64,000 nucleotides of DNA from Gibbula magus. Taxonomy: Eukaryota; Mollusca; Gastropoda; Trochida; Trochidae. The stretch's first letter is position 1. Each line of letters opens with the position of its first letter. The notes beneath the pieces were generated by a model. That model saw only the letters and a program-made list of their open reading frames with translations, searched no databases and was not told the DNA's origin. The stretch spans positions 34,510,656-34,574,655 of the forward strand of contig OW388291.1 in assembly GCA_936450465.1 (NCBI GenBank), in the 5' to 3' direction. Below, piece by piece: positions 1 to 12,700 of the stretch. The translations under genes and the position numbers were made by a program.

Positions 1-599
1 AATAAGACAATCCTGTGACAGAGTTGAAGGTAAGAACAATACAGTGGCTACAGGTTCAATGGGAACACTCGGAAGTCGACGTTGCCCTTATAAACTAACG
101 GTTAATAAATCTTTTTCGGGCCGTTAATCAGCCATAATGGAAATACTGTTTATAGCTAACCTATGTTTATTTTAGCTGCACTACAATAAAAATGTCTTTT
201 TATCAAATGTTATTTTAAAACAAGATTGAACTGACACAATTGCTATGTTATTGGATGTTTTAGGTAGTAAATGGTGAATATTATATGAGTGTCCATGTTT
301 ACGTCACGAGTATCTGAGCCATCTTGAATTTTGCCATAGGACCGGAAATGGTTAAACTGGTTTGCTGGCTCAAATACGCTTTGTTATATTCGTAGACTGA
401 TCAAAGTTTGCAAATCCCGGTCTTATGGCAAGATTCAAGATGGCGGACAGTGTCTTACCTTCTTTGTATGTTACATAGGTAGGTAGGCATACGTAAGTAT
501 ATATTTAGGGTCTGGCACCTGTGTTGCCATTGTAGGTAATAAATGGTTTAGTTGTGAAATAGAATTGAATAGTTTCTTGACAATGATAACTATACATAC
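1..599. other. SLC34A intron 5 (5' part) with a 127-bp palindrome
   Basis: No exon is visible. The notable content is the inverted repeat at 318-444, listed separately. Exon 6 should carry the family's GANIGTS motif; I do not find it here, so it lies beyond position 1. Confidence 0.7.
318..444. repeat. Short inverted-repeat (MITE-like) element
   Basis: Arms at 318-346 and 416-444 are about 29 bp with few mismatches (GCCATCTTGAATTTTGCCAT against the reverse complement of the right arm). They enclose about 70 bp. The structure suits a short non-autonomous DNA transposon in the intron. No clear target duplication was seen. Confidence 0.6.
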
Positions 600-743
600 T
601 GTCTGCGCCGACCATACTAATGACGATGGAGGTGGATGTTGACGAGCTCTGGACCAACACAGTGACAAGGACACCGATCATGAGACCAGCTACTGGATTC
701 CTCAGAATCTCATTGTTCTGGAACACCTGACCTGCAGCCTTAC
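600..743 (-). CDS. SLC34A: SLC34A exon 5 (first QSSS motif)
   Basis: A 144-nt exon (acceptor TCTCTATAG, donor GTATGT), in and out in phase 1. It encodes [20 protein letters not shown], the diagnostic NaPi-II sodium/phosphate-binding repeat, preceded by [11 protein letters not shown], which corresponds to the conserved N-P-L-A-G stretch of the family. Confidence 0.98.
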
Positions 744-3700
744 CTATAGAGAACAAACAATCCAATTAGAGATAATTATACGAGCAGGTGAGTGGTTCTA
801 TAACAATGGCAACAAGGTTGTTTTGGGTAAAGTTTTCGCAAAATGTCGCCGACGTTTGAATATTTGTGACCACAATGAAAGTAAATGAAATGTTCTTAAA
901 AGCTCCATAACATAACATGTTCTATACAACAGGGAAATGAAGGTGAATTACTTTTGTCGATCGGACAAGCGGGACGCCATTCACCTAGATATTGTTGCCT
1001 CAATTCAACTCATAGCTGATAATTTAGATTTTAACAAAATCAGAAAATTAGATTTCTTATTGCCTTATGCATATCACATTTTAAAGAGATTGGGCAATAG
1101 ATATGCGTTAAAACTTCAAATCCTGTGTTACCAAACCTTTCATAGGTAACCGTGTATAAAGTATGTTTTAGATCGAATTTTGTCAATGTTCCTGTATATT
1201 CAATTTTAATAATAATAATACAATTTAATGTTTCATAACAAGGCGGTTAAGTTGAATAGAACTTTTCCTGAAGAAACATCCTCGGGTGTTGTGTGTAGAT
1301 GAGTAAGGCATTAACTGAGGACCCAACAACGAGCTGATACAACTAAGGGCACGGTTAAGGTCTTACCTCCCAAGAGTTTGAAGGCGGAGCTGAGGAAATC
1401 CAGAGAACAGATGAAGAGATAGAGAAAGGCCAAGATGAGGACAACGCCGAATAAATACTTCAGGATACGGTATATCAATCCAAACGGGCTCAACTCTGAA
1501 ATCAATCAAAACCAGTTATTGATAGATAAATCTGTAATATCTGCTGTAATAATTCTCTGAATCTGGAAAACGATAATAAACCAAATCTAATGCTCGTGCC
1601 AAATAATCTCGTCAGAAGCTTTAGCAAATTGAAGGAAACGTTACGAGTGAGATGAGTTCGGGTTTAATGCCGCTTTCAAGAGTATTCTCTCTACATTACT
1701 AGCAGCCGTGATACGTTAACGAATCAGGGTCAAGTTTCACAAAACACTAAAGCCTAAAAAATAAAAAAATAATTTTTTTTATTATTATTTACGACATGTT
1801 TTTGTTTGGAATGAAGAGATAAATATACACAATTTATACAATTATTTATATAGATAAAGCACAATCTTGTAAATATATGTTACTATTCCAAATAGTCAAT
1901 AAGCTCATTCCTACACTCCATCTCAACAGAAACGAGTGACATTTTCTATGTCCAATGTTTTCTGAGGCTAACAAATTATAGTTATATGTCCCTTACTTTT
2001 GTTAAAGGGGGGTGGGGGGTGGCTAAGGCGATCGTAAGTCACTAAGGTAACCTTAAGTTAAAGAATGGGAGTTAAGGTCATGTTAAGGTTGGTTTGTGAA
2101 AGGAGGCCCAGCTACAAAACGTTTCGACATTGACAATTGATGCTCTCACCTGACCAAGGAGTCTCCTCAACCTCAATAGCAGCAACCTTCCAGGGGTCGT
2201 CCTCAACATCCTTCTCATCTTCTTCCCCTTCCTGGAGGTAATAGAACATACATGGTCACAAGGAATGGCTACCATTAAAGGATAGACAAATGTAACGCTG
2301 TTACGTTTTATATTTGGGATCACATCTGTAACATTAGAACTTATTCAGAATCCCTCCCAAAAATTATTTTGTCAATTTGACTGCCGAACTAAAATATGGT
2401 GAAAAACTAGGATCTATTTAATTCAATCCTGTGCCTGTTTAGATTTAAGTTACCTGATAACTTTAGTAATCTTTCATAAGACCAAATGTGTGTTTTCTTG
2501 TGCGTTTAGACAATTTTGCACCAAAAATCCATATTGTCTTTTTCGGACATATATGGAAATTATATGGACACCGTTGATAACGTACCTCAACCTCAGTGAC
2601 TATGAAATCATTATGTCCAACGCCATTGTTCTGGAAAATAAACAAAACAATTAAGTTTGATATACAACGTATATTTACATATACTGCAGAAAATACGTTA
2701 GGGATAATGTGTTTTTTTATGATTGATATTTCATCAGTGTGTCCATGAATGCATAGATCATGATTTTTAATTTTAAAAATATACACATATCCCTAACTAT
2801 GTTTTTTTTTAGTAAAGTATGCATACGTATGAACACAGTGGAACTTTGCTTCAGTGATGACATTGTGTCTCCATATTTTACCACGTGTAACGAAGATCCA
2901 ATGGTCTTTTCTTACAAGTATGTTCTGCAGTAATGAGATGTATTGTGAGATGTATAGTGTGTCCCTTTGAACCGCCAATGCTATTTGTCAAATAGACATA
3001 CTGTATACACGTACTATTTGTTGCCTCCACCGTGTATTAACTCATTGCGTGATGAGAGAACACTTTTATACACGTGACGTTGAAATAAGCTCTGTATGTA
3101 TGTATGTATGTATGTATGTATCAATGTCTGTCTGTCTGTCTGTATGTATGTATGTATGTGTGTCTGTCTGTATGTCTGTATATATTCATTTAGTATGTCT
3201 GTCTGTATATTTTGTATGTGTGTATATCTTTATGTATGTATGCATGCATGCATGCATGCATGTATGTACGTATGTATGTCTGTCTATCTGTCTGTATGTT
3301 TGTCTGTATGTATGCATTTAGTATGTCTGTATATAGTGTATGTTTGTATGTCTGTATGTATGCATGCATGCATGTACATGTATGTACGTATGTCTGTATG
3401 TATGTATGTTTGTCTGTATGTATGCACTTAGTATGTCTGTCTGTATATTTTGTATGTTTGTATGTCTGAATGTATGCATGTATTATTTAGTATGTATGTA
3501 TGTATGCATGCATGCATGCACGCATGCATGCATGCATGCATGTATGTATGTATGTATTTATGTATGTATGTATGTATGTATGTATGTTTGTATGTATGTA
3601 TGTATGTATGTATGTATTTATGTATTTATGTATGTATTTATGTATGTATGTATGTATGTATGTATGTTAAAGGCACTATAGCACACTATTTTCAATTTGT

Positions 3701-6700
3701 TATCTGTTCAAGTTTGTCATTTGTAATACAAGTATGCACTACATATTTACATTACACGGTCCGAGTATCCGTAGTGGTAGAAAACAGAGTCTCTTCTATG
3801 AAACGAAAACTGCTAGCGGCCATTTTAGTGTGAACATCTTTTAATAATTCGAGGAAGGGAATGGATCCGCGATGCTTAACCGAACTATAATCATTCGTTT
3901 TATATCTCTATCTATTGATTGAGGAGGATTGTTTTCAATGTGTAACATTTCTTTTCCATTTTGTGAGATTTCTTAATTTCCATAAGAAAACATGGCACAG
4001 CTCCTTTAAACGTATCATTTATAATAATTTGAATTTCAAATTGAGTAATAAATTAAGCTTAACCTTTGAAGCTAAGTGAATAGTATGAAAAGTTAGTAGA
4101 TCAGAACTAGAGATATTGTACTGTAAGACACAATACAACGAAATAAGTGACAAGTCTGACTTACACCAACCTCTAGTATGTGGGCAATTATGTGGGGCAC
4201 GGATGTGGGGCACGGATGTGGGGCAAGTATGTGGGGCACGGATGTGGGGCAAGTATGTGGGGCACGGATGTGGGGCACGGATGTGGGGCAAGTATGTGGG
4301 GCACGGATGTGGGGCACGGATACGGGGCAAGTATGTGGGGCACGGATGTGGGGCACGGTTTTGGGTAAGTATGTGGGGCACGGATGCAGGGCACGGATGC
4401 AGGGCACGGATGGGGGATTCTGTTACAGTTTGGTACACGGGCGGACTCATATTGTAAATCGTCACCCAGGCGGTTCATCAAAGTTACATACAAACTTTGT
4501 CAAAAAGAGTCATTCAGGTGGCAAAAAGATGAGTATTTTATTAAATGATTTGGAGGTCCGAATATTAAAATGAAAGCTAAGACACGACACCACTTAGTTA
4601 ACTTCATGTAACACTCGCATGGCTGTGCACGCTAAATCAAAAAGTGATGTGTTATATATTTATAGGCAATGTTATAACAAGAATAAATGTGTGAACATTG
4701 TTATCGTTTTATCATATAGCCTGTAGCTGTTGCTCTTTAAATATACGGATAAAATACTCAGCTCAACTAAGAAAGTTTCAATTTGTTCATAAACAAATAT
4801 CGTTTAAAATAGATTACATTTTCTAACTGTGACCTGAAAAAGTACTAAACGTTAGTCCTTACGAAATAGTTTTCAGGTAATTGCAGCTGCAAAGTCTGTG
4901 TAAACACCCCGACTTGATTGAAGCATGACAATAAAACAAGCGTGTTCATGACTGTGAAAGTCTCCTTGACAGCGTTGCTTAACGGTGAACGCATTGCTCA
5001 TACCGGGAACTCAATAGTTGGCGGTCCTCGAGCGACAAGTCTCTATTTACACAAAAGTGTGCACCAACTTAGTGTGTAAATACACCGAGTTTCAGCAGAA
5101 TATTCACATACGTTTTTTAACAACAAGGGGCGCTGTCTGAAAGGACAACCCTGTGTGTTAAGGAGATAGACACACTGTGTTGGCGGGAAAGCGGCATATA
5201 AAAGAAATATAATGGCTCTAAGTTTAATTTAACGTCGATCGCGCTCAGCATTTCATACTTGAAAACTATTCATTACGTTACCATTTCATAGTTAAATGTT
5301 TCCTTTGTATATATTCAGCAATCACGCATCCCGAGGATTTTGTGTTCACGTTCGTTGCATAGCAACACGGTTATATTGTGCATTAGTCGGAATAACCTGA
5401 GCCTTGAAAAGCCAAATTACACCGTCTCAGGAGCCAATAAGAAACGAGTATGACTTACAGTTGTTTCTTGCAGACATTCTGAACTGACGACAGCTTTGTT
5501 CTAAACATTATGTTCAACCTTTTTTACAGTATTTTTTATCTATTCTATCAATTATAAAGTTTATTGATTTTAATTACTATTTTGCGTTGAATACATATTC
5601 AGGCGACTTATTATTGGTATTACTAATACCATGATCTGTATATTTGAAGAATATTTCTATTGCAGTCCCCTATTTCCTCCAACACGTATATATTCTATAT
5701 GTCTGAGCCACTATATAAAACCTCTCCTGGCGCTACAACAATCTTACGTCAATCCATTGTTTAAAACTCCAGTGTCTTTTATTTCACTTATATCACGGCT
5801 GCTAGTATTATGGTAGGGAGAAAGCCCGCAACGCCATGTGGCTACGCAACACCATGTGGCTATGCATTGCGGTGAAACCTGCGAGCAACGGCTGGAACTA
5901 GCAAACCCTGGGTGGTACTACTCTGCAATCCAGTGTAGCATTACCAAAACCTTACTGCGTGTAGAACAGTTCTCTACTGCAGACAACATTGCCGTGCCCC
6001 TGGCGGTATTCGAACCCCGGACCTCTTGATCCGCAGCCGAACGCGCTAACCACTGCGCTATCCCGCCCCCGTATTGGGCCGTAAAGCATTACACTTGCCC
6101 TTGTCTTGTTCTGAATATGTAACATACATGTGTTTCTTATATTTAATCTACCGAGCTAACCACTCCGTTGTCCCGACCCAAAATATGAGGTACCATGTAT
6201 ATTTATAGCAACACGTAGCTATCGTTCAGTGACATACATTTAATCTTCAAATGTTCTGTAAATCCATGTATATGCCATTGACAGATTACATTATATGTTA
6301 CGAAGGTACGTTGACCTGATAAGAATACACACGTTGATGTGCACCATAAGTGTTCCATGTACCTGCCGTGAACAGATTAATATAGTGACCCGACAAAGTG
6401 CAATGGTCTGCACATTATGCCATGGTAATTTGCAACAAAAAAAACATAGCCGTATCATCAACAACTTAATGTGAATAGGGCCATGTATTTCAATTAAGTC
6501 TCCCTTTCGTTTAAAGGGGCAGTAGCACGTTTTTTGCAAAATTTATTTTTCAAATTTCCTATTTATAATGATAGTTTGTGCCATTTAAATTTATTTTAGA
6601 GGGTATAACATCCTATTACACAAACCAATTATCAGTAGTAGTGATAACTGTATTGCGTATAAAGCAAAAATTGCATGGCGGCCATTTTATTGTGAACTCA

Positions 6701-9700
6701 TTTTATTATTTTGAATGACAAAAATTGATCCCAATGGCTTTACTGAGCCATGTACACTCATTTTCAACTTGATTTTCCGAAGAGAGATGGGTGTTTTACG
6801 GTTGGAGAAAGTATTTTTCAAATACATTTCATCGAATTATTTGAGCGAAAAAACGTGCTACTGCCCCTTTAACATGTCTGATCCCAGATGTCCAAAATGC
6901 TCCGAAAACAGTAGCTATACTACATAAGCGTCGGCATACCTAAGAGCTAAGACAGCTTCAAACCATGCCCATTATGAGTCACTAGAGACGACAGCTTCAA
7001 ACCATGACCATTATGAGTCACTAGAGACGACAGCTTCAAACTATGACCATTATGAGTCACTAGAGGCGACAGCTTCAAACTATGCCCATTATGAGTCACT
7101 AGAGACGACAGCTTCAAACCATGACCATTATGAGTCACTAGAGGCGACAGCTTCAAACCATGCCCATTATGAGTCACTAGAGCCGACAGCTTCAAACCAT
7201 GACCATTATGAGTCACTAGAGGCGACAGCTTCAAACCATGCCCATTATGAGTCACTAGAGACGACAGCTTCAAACCATGACCATTATGAGTCACTAGAGG
7301 CGACAGCTTCAAACCATGCCCATTATGAGTCACTAGAGCCGACAGCTTCAAACCATGACCATTATGAGTCACTAGAGGCGACAGCTTCAAACCATGCCCA
7401 TTATGAGTCACTAGAGACGACAGCTTCAAACCATGCCCATTATGAGTCACTAGAGGCGACAGCTTCAAACCATGCCCATTATGAGTCACTAGAGACGACA
7501 GCTTCAAACCATGACCATTATGAGTCACTAGAGAGAAGACAGCTTCAAACCATGGCCAGTATGAGTCACTAGAGAGAAGACAGCTTCAAACCATGACCAT
7601 TATGAGTCACTAGAGACGACAGCTTCAAACTATGACCATTATGGGTCACTACAGGCGACAGCTTCAAACCATGCCCATTATGAGTCACTAGAGACGACAG
7701 CTTCAAACCATGACCATTATGAGTCACTAGAGGCGACAGCTTCAAACCATGCCCATTATGAGTCACTAGAGCCGACAGCTTCAAACCATGACAATTATGA
7801 GTCACTAGAGGCGACAGCTTCAAACCATGCCCATTATGAGTCACTAGAGACGACAGCTTCAAACCATGACCATTATGAGTCACTAGAGAGAAGACAGCTT
7901 CAAACCATGACCATTATGAGTCACTAGAGACGACAGCTTCAAACCATGGCCAGTATGAGTCACTAGAGAGAAGACAGCTTCAAACCATGACCATTATGAG
8001 TCACTAGAGAGAAGACAGCTTCAAACCATGCCCATTATGAGTCACTAGAGAGAAGACAGCTTCAAACCATGCCCATTATGAGTCACTAGAGAGAAGACAA
8101 CAAGGATATTGTACATTAAACCTTCTTATTGAAATAGACACCGGTAATGTTTCTAACGCCGCTATCAAGTCGTGTGCATGTCGTACGTATTGTATCAATG
8201 TATCATATTTTGTAATACTCGAGAGAGAGCGACACAAATGTGCACGAGTTTTGTAAAAGTGTCATTGCACATTTTCGAATGTTATAATTTCCTTATACCC
8301 TTTTTATCCCAAATTTTATCTTATTGAATGACATAAAAATGTACGACAATTTCGAAATTCCATCATCTTATGTCACAGACCAAATAATGGTAGACCACGT
8401 TCAAAGCAATGCAAACAGTTGCTAGACAAGGTGACATTTGCACATGTGCACATGTGCACACAGATAGATGTGACACTGTTAACGTTTCACTGTTGGGTAA
8501 TACTAGGCAATACAAAGTATAAAACACTACAGTTTAAGATTTCCTGGAACAAAGTAAGATCTTAATCATGAGCCGATCAATGCAAATAATTTCCTGAATC
8601 CAACACAGGGCAATGTACAATGTGTCGTTTATTCAGATAAGAACTTTGTGCCCTTGTACCCACGTGTGAAATGTAAGTGCAACATGTCTTTAACATGAAG
8701 ATATTACATGACCTTATTATAAAGTTCATCACAACCTAGCTTACTGTTGCCGAAGTACAATGTCAACACCATGTTCAGCAGACCGTCACAATACAAACGT
8801 GTCGGTACATGTGTAGTATCTAAAATCCACCTGTTCACCATCCTCTATCATTGGATAATTTAAGTCATGTTGTATTTCTTCGCCTTTGCTGTGTCAGACA
8901 TTTATGTTTGCACTTTCAATAAGCAGGCTGGCACCGGAAAGTTGACGAAATGCAGCAAGGCTAACTAGCCAGTGATGCATTCTGGAGGGCGTTGTGACTT
9001 GGGGGGACAGTTGTGTATTCACTTGATTGTTCATATTAATATGACCTGATCTTAGCTTCATGGGGCATTGCCTCAGTTACATGTATATTAAAGGGACAGT
9101 AGCACGTTTATTTGGAAATTTTAGTTTTATTCAAATTTCCAATTTATAATGATAGTTCATGTCATTTATGTTTTCTATAGAGGGTCAAAAATCTTATTAC
9201 ACAAACAAATTATCCGTAGTGATATAACGGTTTTGCGTTCAAAGCAAAAATTGCATGGCGACATATTTTATTATTTCGAATGACAAAACGATTTCCTTGG
9301 CTTGACGGAACCATGTACACTCATTTTAAAACCTTTTTTTTACTATTGGTGACATTATTTTCCAAATACATTTCATCGACTTATTTCAGCGAAAAAAACG
9401 TGCTACTGCCCCTTTAATATACATGTAACTGAGGCAATATATGTGTTCAGTGTTCAGTACGTTGTGGGTATAATGCAGTCCCATACGACTATCTAAATCT
9501 AGACCCTTGCATTGAAAGTATGACGTTATCATTCAGGTTGAAATAACAATTCGTTGCCCAAGCAACTACCATAGTGAAATCGTGCATGCCGCTATTTGAC
9601 ACTGACATATTAAGTGTGGATTAATGCAATATTTGCCATTGGTAGATTAAATAACACGTGTATGCCCCTTGCGTAACCTAGCAACTGCAATAATGACAGT

Positions 9701-12700
9701 AACATGCAATGACTTAACGTGCACATGTTTATAGCTTACAGAGTCTTTTTGTGAACAAATTAAATAAAAGATTACAGCTTTAATTTGTTACCCCGAAAAC
9801 CACCATAAGAAATGTACACCACACTATTTGATAGGGACACTATGTTCCTTTTAATCGTAAGGTGGTCTTCGTTGTTATAAAATCATAAGTTTACATTAGA
9901 TATCATAAACTCACACACTGTAAGACTTTTATCATATAATGAACCATTTTAAAGTTTTTATAATTTTACTCATACACTGTTTAGCTTTTACAATATAATC
10001 CTTATACTGTTAAGATTTTATTATTTTACACATTCACTGTTAATTAGTTTACTCATAAGCTGTACAGCTTCTATCAATACCATATATTAACTCATGACCT
10101 AAGACGTGTCCTACCTACTAACAATCATTATTCACGTGTCCGCTGACATGACAGCCTTTTACCATTGAAACATTTACATGACATTTGACGTGTCTATATC
10201 ATGAATAATTAGCATGTCACATACAAGTACAAAATCTCATCGATCAACAATGATTCACATTAGCCTTTCCGTCCGGCAACTTATGATCCCTTACGTTACG
10301 TAATATTACAACAATTCAAATTCAATTCAGATATGTTGTTTGATTTAATACTTTGAGAGATGGGTTGACAAGTTGACTGTTTTCTGAAAGGTGTGTCGTC
10401 TTTGGGTCATTATGAAAGATAGACGAGTGTTTTCATTATTGTTGTACACAAGCAAAACTATCCGACGTGACAATACGTTAATTCAGGAGGTGTCAATAAT
10501 ATATACAAGTTGATTTAAATAAGAAGCACATGTATCGATAAAATTTCATAATTAACCAGCACATAATCTATCATTATTAGCATTACTCTTTGTTCTATCC
10601 TAATATATTACTTTCTATGTTGTTCTCTTTCTTGTAAATGTACAACATTTCTCTTCTCTGTATACATCATTGTACATATTGCGTTTCAATATAATTCACT
10701 GTACATATGAGAGGGTTTCACTAAGTTGAATAACGTGTAACCAATCCTTTCCATTGAATAAATAAGTTTAAATCAAACGTCTCGGGGTGAAAGTAAGGAA
10801 TTTTATCATCGATAACTTTAGTTTCTCAATACTTTCAACGTTTAGAATTCTTCTTAAACAGTTAAAGGTGACATGTTGATTTATTGCTATGTATATCTAC
10901 ATGATTTTTACAATAGTTCTGACAGCGAGATGATGTCTACCCTGGAGGTATGTACATGCATCACGTGAAATGTGTTTGTCAGCTGCCATTCAAAAACGAC
11001 ATCCTTGAACTGGCGCGCTTGAGAGACAGTGGTTTATTTACGTACTTTCTGAGAATGAACTGACGTGCAAAAGAAACGCTCAAGTGTAATTATCATAAGT
11101 ATAATTTTTAATGTGAAATAATGTGAAGTTTTCGACGTCGTATTCAAAAAGGGAATAGTGTTGGAAATAAGTCCCAAAAATAAAATCGGAATACTTCTAT
11201 ATGTGTTTTTAAAAAAAAGATTTGCAATTTAAATTTAAAACTTTAAAATTTCCCCAAATTAATTTTGATAAAACACAACTGTTCGTCGACATATAAAGCA
11301 TACTCTATTGACACACATTGACAACATTATAAACATGGTAGGGGTCATGTTAGTGTAAATTTCATTTCTTACGCCTGTCTAGTTTAAAAAAGGATATTTT
11401 AATAAATAAAAAAATAACCAGTCACCAATTAAGTCATTCAAACTAGCGCCGAAAGGAGTTATTGTATCGTGTCATAATCAAATGCTTCTCACTTCTTTAA
11501 AATATTGAATTAATCGAAAACAAGTGCGTGTTATACTTTCTTTTGACTGTTAGTTTACATGTACATAAAGCTTTCACGTAAAGCATTGAGAGTTGGTTTG
11601 TTTAATTTACCAGCATAGTGCTTTATAACAACGTACATGTATTTGTCGTATGTGTGGGATAAGGTCATTCGTACTGCAGATTGTGTTTCGGAGAAGGTTA
11701 TCAAACAGGTTCGTTCAACCACATAAAGACCTAGAAACTGAATAACCCTGACCTTGTGGATAGTCAATAGAGCAGAAACCATGAGTGATACCGGTGGAGG
11801 GAGCTACTGATGCGACTAAACCCACTAGACAATCAACCTGGCAACTCTTGACCAGGGCTCCGTTCCATAACAGCGAGCGATTATAATCGCTCATTGATTG
11901 CTCAATGTAGCGCTCAAGTAGCGCTTATTCTCTCCTGAACGACATGGAGCAAACCTCAAAGTTCGCTCGCTTTGCTACGTAGCGCTACATTGAGCAATCG
12001 CGTTCAAGAGAGGTTTAAAAGTAATCGCTAATTGAGCGATTACTTTGAAACCTCTCTTGAACACGGCCCCGGTGTCCGTTCCGTCTGAGATACGACTTAA
12101 GTTTGGACAATTGACCTATTTGTTCAAGTTAAATGACCACTGGTCGAACCACATACACTAAGATCTACTATGGGAAGGCACTGATTAATACCTGAGCAGA
12201 CCGCCCACACATGCTTTATAAAATCCGGAGGAAGGGGTGGGGTATATTGATATTGATATTGATATTGATATATTGAACATTCCTGGGTTAGAATCCGCCA
12301 ATGAAAAATATTACCAAAAACTACTATTATATTGTTAAGAGGTCATCAATTGTCACATAGATAGTCTTCCTATTCTTATTTAAATCATGTTTTAACTTAT
12401 GTACTTACATGTATGTTGCATATGTGTATTCATACACTTATAGTTGTCGTTTTCGCTACAGTGAATGTTTCTGTTATATAAGTGGTATGTTAAGTTATTG
12501 AGTGGCATGATCATTATAGTTATATTTGTATTGTTTTAATTATGTTCTTCATTATGCTGCAACTTCCCTCCATAAGCCAAAACATAAGTCGCGCCAGTCT
12601 CCATCACTGGGCAATCTAAGGCTTTCCGCATTTCCTTATCTTTCCTGTGCTAGCGAACCAGAGCCCACTACAATGCAGTTCGGGTGTAGTAACCGCTATG

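Larger units (their letters stand above)
744..2585 (-). other. SLC34A introns 2-4 (744-1366, 1496-2149, 2232-2585)
   Basis: AT-rich intronic sequence between the exons. A G-rich tract lies at about 2008-2022. No RNA gene or mobile element was recognised. Confidence 0.8.

Noticed and set aside
3049..3833. Met/Tyr/Val/Cys-rich frames
   Set aside because: Translation of the TATG/TCTG microsatellite.
4019..4573. Pro/His/Cys-rich and Trp/Gly-rich frames on both strands
   Set aside because: Translation of the 13-bp minisatellite; both strands are open because of composition.
5995..6070. Functional tRNA gene
   Set aside because: A and B boxes are present but the acceptor and anticodon stems do not pair and a long tail follows; it is the head of a SINE.
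6947..7883. Long minus-strand frames of 193 and 104 aa with a 13-residue repeat
   Set aside because: They are the 39-bp minisatellite read in a frame that happens to lack stops; no start context, splice signals or non-repeat domain.
6951..8099. Possible CRISPR array
   Set aside because: Units are contiguous and near identical with no unique spacers, and the window is eukaryotic.
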